A stretch of 64,000 nt of DNA, from positions 1-64,000 of the forward strand of contig NZ_JALDTZ010000002.1 of the NCBI RefSeq assembly GCF_023109105.1, in the 5' to 3' direction. This document shows, piece by piece, positions 56,767-64,000 of this stretch (position 1 is the stretch's first letter; every line of letters begins with the position of its first letter). The DNA comes from Streptococcus mitis. GTDB lineage: Bacteria; Bacillota; Bacilli; Lactobacillales; Streptococcaceae. The notes under the pieces are model-generated. The model had not been told where the DNA came from, searched no databases, and saw only the letters and a list, made by a program, of their open reading frames with translations. The translations under genes and the position numbers were made by a program.

Positions 56767-57234
56767 TTACATTAAATCTGCCTCTTTAAGAGCGGACTGT
56801 ACTGTCTCAAGTGGTAAATGGGTCAATTCTGTTCCCTTTTCTTGATAAAGGTATTGGGCATAATCGTCCATTCGGTACTGGTTGATATAAACCACGCGCT
56901 TGCAACCTACCTGCAGCAATTGTTTTGTACAGTTGAGACAAGGAAAATGGGTTACATAGGCTGTAAAGCCTTTAGGAACACCACGTTCTGCACCTTGAAG
57001 GATAGCATTGACCTCAGCGTGAAGGGTGCGAACACAGTGTCCTTCGATGACCAGACATTCGTGGTCAATACAATGCTCAGTCCCTGACACCGAACCATTG
57101 TAACCAGTGGAAATTACCTTATTATCCTTTACCAGAATTGCGCCCACTTTGGCACGTTTACAAGTGGAACGATTGGCAATTAGTAGGGCTTGAGCTGCAA
57201 AGTACTCATCCCAGGCTAGTCTTTTTTCAGTCAT
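56767..57234 (-). CDS. comEB: Deoxycytidylate deaminase (ComEB-like)
   Basis: Zinc enzyme converting dCMP to dUMP. 155 residues; zinc and catalytic site TLHAEVNAIL (His, Glu) and PCLNCTKQLL (two Cys). An extra HC-x2-C-type cluster (CIDHECLVIEGHC) precedes it, as in allosteric dCMP deaminases. Named for its place in the Bacillus comE operon; no role in DNA uptake is implied. Confidence 0.9.
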   Translation of the reverse strand: MTEKRLAWDEYFAAQALLIANRSTCKRAKVGAILVKDNKVISTGYNGSVSGTEHCIDHECLVIEGHCVRTLHAEVNAILQGAERGVPKGFTAYVTHFPCLNCTKQLLQVGCKRVVYINQYRMDDYAQYLYQEKGTELTHLPLETVQSALKEADLM

Positions 57235-57252
57235 CTCTTTTCTCCTTTTTCT

Positions 57253-57810
57253 CTATTTTTTAAAAAATGGTAACCGTAAATCCGCAATCTTTTCAGCAGG
57301 TACTTTCATGCCATCCTTGATCCATTTTAGAAGGACAGATACAATGGCTGAGCTCCAGAAGGAATGAAGATAAGAGCTGACACCTTTTGATTTTCCATGG
57401 TATTTTTCTAAAAATTCCTGCATGGCCTGGACAAAGATTTTTTCCAAATGGTAATCTAAGGCAAGTTGAATCACTCTGGCTTCTTTTCTAGCCTCTCGGA
57501 AAAGATGAACCCAGACCAGATAAAGATCTGTTTTTAAATCATAATGATGCAACTGTTCCATAATATTGTGGACACTCCGTTTAAAGACACTCTCTAAAAT
57601 TTCCTCTTTGGAATCATAATTACGGTAAAAGGCCGCCCGCGAAACACCTGCCCGTTTGACCAATTCAGAAATACTAATCTTGGTCAAGTCCTTTTTTTCC
57701 AAGAGCTGCAAGAGGGCTGTTTCTATGGCTTCTCTGGTTAATAAGTTGGATTCTTGGTTTGATTTTCTTAGATTTTCAAGAGATTTTTCAGAGATTCTAC
57801 GTTCAGACAT
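57253..57810 (-). CDS. TetR/AcrR-family regulator
   Basis: 185 residues with the N-terminal helix-turn-helix ISISELVKRAGVSRAAFYRNYDSKEEIL (about 45-72) and a C-terminal helical domain of the DhaS-like type. Divergent from degV; the shared intergenic region carries TTGTCA motifs, one set as a dyad, that may be its operators. Ligand unknown. Confidence 0.88.
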   Translation of the reverse strand: MSERRISEKSLENLRKSNQESNLLTREAIETALLQLLEKKDLTKISISELVKRAGVSRAAFYRNYDSKEEILESVFKRSVHNIMEQLHHYDLKTDLYLVWVHLFREARKEARVIQLALDYHLEKIFVQAMQEFLEKYHGKSKGVSSYLHSFWSSAIVSVLLKWIKDGMKVPAEKIADLRLPFFKK

Positions 57811-57825
57811 AACATTTTCTTTCTA

Positions 57826-57921
57826 CTTGTCACAACAGACGGATTAAGCTTTTGTTTCAAGGGTTTTCATGATATAATTGTAAAAAAAGACAGAACCTTT
57901 GTCAATGTATAACTGACAAAG
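57826..57921. promoter_or_regulatory. Dyad between the TetR and degV genes
   Basis: CTTTGTCA-N9-TGACAAAG at 57897-57921, 13 bases before the degV ATG and downstream of a TATAAT at 57873-57878. A single CTTGTCA at 57826-57832 lies near the TetR gene start. Candidate operator for mutual control of both genes. Confidence 0.5.
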
Positions 57922-57934
57922 ATGGAGAATTTCT

Positions 57935-58780
57935 ATGACTTGGAAGATTATTGCTGACTCTGGTTGTGATTATCGTCAACTGCCAACACCAGCTATTGAC
58001 ACGACATTTGTAAGTGTTCCCTTAACCATTCAAGTAGCTGATCAAATCTTTATTGATGATGCCAGTCTTGATATTGACCAAATGATGGAAACCATGTATG
58101 CAACTGCAGAAGCTTCAAAATCAGCTTGTCCAAGCCCAGATGATTATTTACGAGCATTTGAAGGAGCCAAAAACATTTTCTTAGTAACCATCACCGGTAC
58201 TCTTTCTGGCAGTCACAATAGTGCTCAACTAGCTAAGAATATTTATCTTGAAGAAAATCCTGACACTAAGATTCATGTGATTGATAGTTTGTCTGCTGGT
58301 GGAGAAGTTGACTTGCTCGTAGAAAAATTAAATGACTTGATTGACCAAGGCTTATCTTTTGATGAAGTGGTTGAAGCTATCACAGCTTATCAAGAAAAAA
58401 CTAAGTTGCTCTTTGTCCTAGCTAAAGTCGATAACTTGGTTAAAAACGGCCGTTTGAGCAAGCTTATCGGTACAGTCGTTGGTCTTCTCAACATCCGTAT
58501 GGTCGGAGAAGCTAGTGAAACTGGAACCCTAGAACTACTACAAAAGGCTCGTGGACCCAAAAAATCCCTTCAAGCAGCCTATGAAGAACTCATCAAAGCT
58601 GGCTATGCTGGTGGGCGTATCGTTATGGCTCATCGCAGCAATGAAAAATTCTGTCAACAATTGTCAGAACGCTTGCTAGAAACCTTCCCACAAGCCAATA
58701 TCAAAATTCTCCCAACCTCTGGTCTCTGCAGTTTTTATGCAGAAGATGGCGGTTTGCTGATGGGATATGAAATTGATTAA
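57935..58780 (+). CDS. DegV family fatty-acid-binding protein
   Basis: 281 residues. DegV/FakB proteins hold a fatty acid for the kinase FakA. WKIIADSGCDY start (Asp-Ser-Gly-Cys) and TGTLSGSHNSAQ near 88-99 form the fatty-acid carboxylate site, and MAHRSNEKF is conserved near the C-terminus. A GGAG site precedes the ATG. Divergently transcribed from a TetR regulator that may respond to fatty acids; that link is inference. Confidence 0.88.
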   Translation: MTWKIIADSGCDYRQLPTPAIDTTFVSVPLTIQVADQIFIDDASLDIDQMMETMYATAEASKSACPSPDDYLRAFEGAKNIFLVTITGTLSGSHNSAQLAKNIYLEENPDTKIHVIDSLSAGGEVDLLVEKLNDLIDQGLSFDEVVEAITAYQEKTKLLFVLAKVDNLVKNGRLSKLIGTVVGLLNIRMVGEASETGTLELLQKARGPKKSLQAAYEELIKAGYAGGRIVMAHRSNEKFCQQLSERLLETFPQANIKILPTSGLCSFYAEDGGLLMGYEID

Positions 58781-58789
58781 TTACATTCT

Positions 58790-60016
<1,227 letters not shown>

Positions 60017-60020
60017 TTGA

Positions 60021-60575
60021 ATGACTAAAATACCAAATAAGAAAGGAAGTCCTTTGGAACATATTATTTTACTAAGAGGTGTTACTCCTAATGGAAAAAA
60101 TGCTATCCCCAAAATGTCTTATTTAGTAGATATTTTAACAGAAGCTGGGTTTCAACAAGTTCGAACTTATATTCAAAGTGGAAATATCATTCTTGAAAGT
60201 GACTTGACCCTAGAAGAAATACGAGAACAGGTTCACGCTCTAATAAAGGAAAAAATTGGTGCTGACTTAAAAATGGTAATCAAGAACAAAAGTAATTTTA
60301 CAAAAATTGTCCAAGAAAACCCGTTTGGAGAACACTATCTTTATGACCGTGTACACGTGATTTTTTATCAAGAACCTATTCAAAGCCTCCCTTTAGAAAA
60401 ATTAAAAATCGATTACGGTGAAGAAGAAATTTGTATCGGTAACCATTGTCTTTACCTCTATCTCCCTAGAACTGCAAAACAAAAGAAACTTAATACCAAC
60501 TATCTTGAAAAGCTTTTTAATGTAGATTTGACCATGCGAAAACTGAATGTAGTAGAAAAATTATTAAGCAAGTAG
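60021..60575 (+). CDS. DUF1697 protein
   Basis: 184 residues: LLRGVTPNGKNAIPKMSYLVDIL and VRTYIQSGNIILES are the family signature. Function unknown. It starts four bases after the previous gene without a clear ribosome-binding site, so it is probably coupled to it. Confidence 0.83.
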   Translation: MTKIPNKKGSPLEHIILLRGVTPNGKNAIPKMSYLVDILTEAGFQQVRTYIQSGNIILESDLTLEEIREQVHALIKEKIGADLKMVIKNKSNFTKIVQENPFGEHYLYDRVHVIFYQEPIQSLPLEKLKIDYGEEEICIGNHCLYLYLPRTAKQKKLNTNYLEKLFNVDLTMRKLNVVEKLLSK

Positions 60576-60616
60576 TATTTGAAGTTAGAAAAAATCGGAA
60601 GAACACTCCTCCGATT

Positions 60617-61357
60617 TTATTTTGTCTGAGTTTGGACATAGTGGGCAATGACATCTGATGTGTACTGGGCCGTACCAGGTCCAAACTTATCAATATTTTC
60701 TTTAAACTCTGGGTTATATACGTAGCCTTTTCCGATATGACCGAATACCTCAACAGAACAATCAAATCCATAAGTACGGATGGCTTGCAAGAGCTTGGCT
60801 GCTTGCTCTTGATTTTCAGTTGCTGTTGCAGGTAAATCAACTTGAAGATTTTGTGCCAAGGTTCGAAAAACTTGGTTGAAGGCAGCCGTAGCTTCGTCTT
60901 CGTGACCTTTTTGGCGTTCGAGCGCTTGGTCCATCACTTCTTGTCCATATTTCTCTACCGCCTCTTGGTGGTATTTTTGATTGTCTTGGTAGTTAAATCC
61001 TGCGAATTTTTCTTGAATGCTCATTTCTCTTTCTCCTTTTTGTTCTTGAATGGTTTTTTGCAAGGTGGAAATCAAACTATCCAGATGTTGCCTTTCTCGA
61101 GTCAAATAGTCCAACTGTCTGGTCAAGTGAGGCAACAAATCTGATCTATCTTCCTTTAGGAGCTCTGCTATTTTTTCTAAAGAAAAACCTAGATATTTGT
61201 AGTAAAGAATGACCTGAAGGCGTTCCAAATCCTCTTTACTGTAGATTCGATAGCCGTTTTCCGACTTTATGGGGAACAGAAGACCTATCTTATCGTAGTG
61301 GTGCAAGGTCTTAACAGAGACACCTGAAAGTTGCGCAGCTTCTTTTATATGGTACAT
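60617..61357 (-). CDS. MerR-family regulator with TipAS-type domain
   Basis: 246 residues. N-terminal MerR winged helix (MYHIKEAAQLSGVSVKTLHHYDKIGLL, residues 1-27), a coiled-coil dimer helix (about 75-112) and a C-terminal TipAS/antibiotic-recognition domain (about 115-245). TipAS domains bind thiopeptide or other cyclic antibiotics. Its own promoter has the 19-bp spacer typical of MerR control, implying autoregulation. No resistance pump is adjacent, so the regulated target is unclear. Confidence 0.9.
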   Translation of the reverse strand: MYHIKEAAQLSGVSVKTLHHYDKIGLLFPIKSENGYRIYSKEDLERLQVILYYKYLGFSLEKIAELLKEDRSDLLPHLTRQLDYLTRERQHLDSLISTLQKTIQEQKGEREMSIQEKFAGFNYQDNQKYHQEAVEKYGQEVMDQALERQKGHEDEATAAFNQVFRTLAQNLQVDLPATATENQEQAAKLLQAIRTYGFDCSVEVFGHIGKGYVYNPEFKENIDKFGPGTAQYTSDVIAHYVQTQTK

Positions 61358-61377
61358 GATTTCCTCCTTACATTGAT

Positions 61378-61408
61378 AGTATACCCCCTCCCCTTAGGTC
61401 AGAGTCAA
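61378..61408 (-). promoter_or_regulatory. MerR-type promoter with 19-bp spacer
   Basis: -35 TTGACT (61403-61408), 19-bp spacer containing a CC-TAAGGGGAGG dyad-like core, -10 TATACT (61378-61383). The long spacer must be untwisted by a MerR protein for transcription. Confidence 0.85.
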
Positions 61409-61469
61409 GCATTTTTGTGAGATTTTTTAAACTTTTTGAGAAAGCTGTGAAAACTTGAAAATGGTTTTC

Positions 61470-61604
61470 TTGACAGACCTTAGAAAACATGATAGGATAG
61501 TCAAGTCTATCAATCAAAAGAAACGCTCAGTTTGAGTACTGATGAGGCTATTTGCCAAGGGCAGTAGCTTTTTCTTTTGTAACATTAATTTTAGGAGTTT
61601 AACT
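61470..61604 (+). promoter_or_regulatory. Promoter and terminator-bearing leader of the SNF transporter gene
   Basis: -35 TTGACA (61470-61475), 17-bp spacer, -10 TAGGAT (61493-61498). The leader of about 100 nt holds a small hairpin CTCA/TGAG, then a strong stem GCTATTTGCC/GGCAGTAGC (61547-61568) with TTTTTCTTTT. This is an intrinsic terminator placed before the gene, so expression probably depends on readthrough. The upstream 60 nt could be a small aptamer or leader; not recognised. Confidence 0.65.
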
Positions 61605-62945
61605 ATGTCTGAAAAATCACAATGGGGTTCTAAACTGGGCTTTATCCTAGCATCTGCTGGTTCAGCCATCGGGCTTGGTGCCGTTTGGAAATTCCCCTAT
61701 ATGACTGCTGCTAATGGCGGAGGAGGCTTTTTACTGGTCTTTCTCGTTTCTACCATTTTAATCGGTTTCCCTCTTTTGCTAGCTGAATTTGCCCTCGGCC
61801 GAAGCGCTGGTGTTTCTGGGATTAAAACCTTTGGAAAACTCGGCAAAAATGGCAAGTATAACTTTATCGGTTGGATTGGTGCCTTTGCTCTCTTTATCCT
61901 CTTATCTTTCTACAGTGTTATTGGAGGATGGATTCTAGTCTATCTAGGCATTGAGTTTGGAAAATTGTTCCAACTTGGTGTAACTAGTGATTACGCTCAG
62001 TTATTTACTTCCATCATTTCAAATCCAGTCATTGCCCTAGGAGCTCAAGCAGCCTTTATTCTGTTGAATATCTTTATTGTATCACGTGGTGTTCAAAAAG
62101 GGATTGAAAGAGCATCTAAGGTTATGATGCCTCTCCTCTTTATCATCTTTGTTGTCATCATCGGGCGCTCTCTCAGTTTGCCAAATGCCATGGAAGGCGT
62201 TCTTTACTTCCTCAAACCAGACTTTTCAAAATTGACTAGCTCTGGTCTCCTCTATGCTCTGGGACAATCTTTCTTTGCCCTCTCACTAGGGGTTACAGCC
62301 ATGCTGACCTATGCTTCTTACTTGGACAAGAAAACCAATCTGGTCCAATCAGGGATTTCCATTGTAGCCATGAACATCTCAGTATCCATCATGGCAGGTC
62401 TCGCCATTTTCCCAGCTATGTCAGCCTTCAATATCCAGTCTGAAGGGGGACCGAGTTTGCTCTTTATCGTCTTGCCTCAACTCTTTGACAAGATGCCTTT
62501 TGGAACCATTTTCTACATCCTCTTCCTCTTGCTCTTCCTCTTTGCGACGGTCACTTCTTCTGTCGTGATGCTGGAAATCAATGTAGGAAATATCACCAAT
62601 CAGGATAACAGCAAGCGTGCCAAGTGGAGTGTGATTTTAGGAATCTTGACCTTTGTCTTTGGAATTCCTTCAGCCCTATCTTACGGTGTCATGGCGGATG
62701 TTCACATCTTTGGGAAGACCTTCTTTGACGCTATGGACTTCTTAGTTTCCAATCTCCTCATGCCATTTGGAGCTCTCTGCCTTTCACTCTTTACAGGCTA
62801 CATCTTCAAAAATGCTCTTGCCCTGGAGGAACTCCATCTCGATGAAACAGCATGGAAACAGGGACTTTTCCAAGCCTGGCTCTTCCTTCTTCGCTTTATC
62901 ATTCCAATTATCATCATTGTGGTCTTTATCGCCCAATTTATGTAA
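61605..62945 (+). CDS. Sodium-dependent amino-acid symporter (SNF/NSS family)
   Basis: 446 residues starting at MSEKSQWGSKLGF after TAGGAG; the longer frame upstream runs through the terminator. About eleven helices. Na+ and substrate site in helix 1 (SAGSAIGLGAVWKFPYM, about 16-32), then GGGFLLVFL, and helix 6 region YALGQSFFALSLGVTAMLTYASY. Relatives include LeuT, MhsT and TnaT; substrate unknown, probably a hydrophobic amino acid. Confidence 0.9.
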   Translation: MSEKSQWGSKLGFILASAGSAIGLGAVWKFPYMTAANGGGGFLLVFLVSTILIGFPLLLAEFALGRSAGVSGIKTFGKLGKNGKYNFIGWIGAFALFILLSFYSVIGGWILVYLGIEFGKLFQLGVTSDYAQLFTSIISNPVIALGAQAAFILLNIFIVSRGVQKGIERASKVMMPLLFIIFVVIIGRSLSLPNAMEGVLYFLKPDFSKLTSSGLLYALGQSFFALSLGVTAMLTYASYLDKKTNLVQSGISIVAMNISVSIMAGLAIFPAMSAFNIQSEGGPSLLFIVLPQLFDKMPFGTIFYILFLLLFLFATVTSSVVMLEINVGNITNQDNSKRAKWSVILGILTFVFGIPSALSYGVMADVHIFGKTFFDAMDFLVSNLLMPFGALCLSLFTGYIFKNALALEELHLDETAWKQGLFQAWLFLLRFIIPIIIIVVFIAQFM

Positions 62946-62947
62946 TC

Positions 62948-62987
62948 AAAAAGGACTTGAGTAATGAACTCAGGCCCTTTCTTTTTT
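62948..62987. terminator. Bidirectional terminator between the SNF gene and manA
   Basis: AAAGGACTTGAG/CTCAGGCCCTTT stem with T runs; it overlaps the manA stop. Confidence 0.7.
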
Positions 62988-63930
62988 ATGGATGACTAAC
63001 AATCAATTCCAACCCTTGCCCTTCTAGAGTCCAAGATTCAACATCACTTGGTAGGATAAAGTGGCTACCTTTTTGGATTGGATAGTTTTTCCCATCAACA
63101 GTCAGTTGACCTTGGCCAGCTAAGACACTAAACAAGCTGTAGTCAACTGTCTTTTCGAAGTCAACTTTTCCATCGATTTCCCACTTGTAAACTGCGAAGA
63201 AATCATTGGATACAAGGAGAGTGAAACGCAAATCATCTGCTTTGACAGTCACAGGACGGCTGTTTGCAGGCTCGCCAATGTTTAAAACATCAATGGATTT
63301 TTCAAGGTGAAGTTCACGCAAGTTACCTTTATCGTCCTTGCGGTCAAAGTCGTAAACACGGTAAGTTGTATCACTAGACTGTTGCGTTTCAAGAATCAAG
63401 ATGCCTGCCCCGATAGCGTGCATGGTTCCGCTTGGTACATAGAAGAAATCTCCAGCCTTAACAGGAACCTTTGTCAGCAAGGCATCCCAGTTTTTATCTT
63501 CGATTTGTTGGCGAAGTTCTTCTTTTGACTTAGCATTGTGACCGTAAATAATCTCTGAACCTTCATCTGCAGCGATGATGTACCAGCACTCTGTTTTTCC
63601 AAGTTCGCCTTCATGCTCTAAACCATAAGCATCATCTGGGTGAACTTGCACACTGAGCCAGTCGTTGGCATCGAGGATTTTGGTCAAAAGTGGAAATACA
63701 GGCTCTGGACGGTTGCCAAACAATTCACGGTGTTCCGCATACAAAGTAGCTAGGTCTGTTCCCTCAAAACGACCATTGGCTACCTTTGAAACACCATTTG
63801 GATGAGCTGAGATGGCCCAGTATTCTCCGATTTTTTCACTTGGGATGTCGTAACCAAACTCATCACGTAGCTTTGTTCCACCCCAAATTTTTTCTTGCAT
63901 AACTGATTGTAAAAATAATGGTTCTGACAT
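62986..63930 (-). CDS. manA: Mannose-6-phosphate isomerase, class I
   Basis: Zinc enzyme interconverting mannose 6-phosphate and fructose 6-phosphate. 314 residues: MQEKIWGGTKLRDEFGYDIP, zinc site QVHPDD (about 95-100), ECWYI (about 114) and FYVPSGTMHAIGAG. Short class I form, as usual in streptococci. The promoter has an extended -10 TGCTATAAT (63961-63966) directly after a terminator T run. Confidence 0.94.
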   Translation of the reverse strand: MSEPLFLQSVMQEKIWGGTKLRDEFGYDIPSEKIGEYWAISAHPNGVSKVANGRFEGTDLATLYAEHRELFGNRPEPVFPLLTKILDANDWLSVQVHPDDAYGLEHEGELGKTECWYIIAADEGSEIIYGHNAKSKEELRQQIEDKNWDALLTKVPVKAGDFFYVPSGTMHAIGAGILILETQQSSDTTYRVYDFDRKDDKGNLRELHLEKSIDVLNIGEPANSRPVTVKADDLRFTLLVSNDFFAVYKWEIDGKVDFEKTVDYSLFSVLAGQGQLTVDGKNYPIQKGSHFILPSDVESWTLEGQGLELIVSHP

Positions 63931-63969
63931 GTCAATCTCCTGTCTGATTTTTCTCCCCTCATTATAGCA

Positions 63970-63999
63970 AAAAAAGAGTTCCAGTTGAACTCTTTTTTA
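63970..63999. terminator. Terminator at the window edge
   Basis: AAAAAAGAGTTC/GAACTCTTTTTT stem. Its minus-strand T run leads directly into the manA -10 box, so it ends a gene upstream of manA beyond the window, or a plus-strand transcript. Confidence 0.75.
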
Positions 64000-64000
64000 T

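Noticed and set aside
61519..61550. Hammerhead ribozyme: GAAAC and CTGATGAG occur in the SNF leader
   Set aside because: Only 14 bases separate the two motifs, too few for the required stems and the cleavage triplet.

Overview
The window is a chromosomal segment of a low-GC Firmicute of the Streptococcus mitis group (S. mitis, S. pneumoniae or S. pseudopneumoniae). Three things point there: seven BOX repeats, which contain the pneumococcal BOX-A, -B and -C core sequences; a tmRNA encoding the streptococcal tag AKNNTSYALAA; and a run of streptococcal housekeeping genes (ftsEX-prfB, clpP-upp-comEB, glyQS, pgdA, metK). From memory, the genes match pneumococcal ones that lie in about three separate chromosomal blocks there, so the order here looks rearranged. 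That favours a commensal mitis-type strain, but I could not run a comparison.

Layout. 1-7.2 kb: aquaglyceroporin, an unassigned ATP-grasp/double-esterase operon, thiI with its cysteine desulfurase, and a small membrane protein whose 3' end is supplied by a BOX element. 7.3-13.4 kb: ftsK and the fruR-fruB-fruA fructose operon. 13.4-16.8 kb: tRNA-Ser(GGA), an AT-rich two-gene cassette (OLD-like ATPase/TOPRIM protein plus D12 adenine methyltransferase), then tmRNA. This is the only clearly accessory region and the best candidate for an undescribed system. 16.8-28.5 kb: capA-HAD-GDSL operon, def, rlmB, trxB, an amino-acid ABC transporter, spx-like/ogt/GNAT, hlyIII and pdxST. 28.8-33.4 kb: a redox cluster of nox divergent from apbE and two FMN reductases, the second with a C-terminal tail that looks like an ApbE flavinylation substrate. 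33.6-41.4 kb: DUF896, glyS/glyQ under a T-box with an unusual structured element between them, aldo/keto reductase, pgdA, and metK under an expanded SMK (SAM) riboswitch. 41.5-49 kb: DEAD-box helicase, EEP-family hydrolase, ptsG, ftsX-ftsE-prfB with the programmed frameshift. 49-54.9 kb: CBS-ACT protein and the livJHMGF branched-chain amino-acid transporter with a CodY box. 55-64 kb: ylbG, clpP under CtsR, upp, comEB, TetR/DegV pair, flavoprotein, DUF1697, a MerR/TipAS regulator, SNF-family Na+ symporter with a leader terminator, and manA.

Regulation readable in the DNA: CcpA cre sites at fruR, nox, apbE and ptsG; CodY at livJ; CtsR at clpP; a 19-bp-spacer MerR promoter; RNA control at glyQS, metK and probably the SNF transporter; and three genes (rlmB, pgdA and a BaiN-like flavoprotein) whose start codon lies exactly six bases after an extended -10 box, so they are probably translated from leaderless mRNAs.
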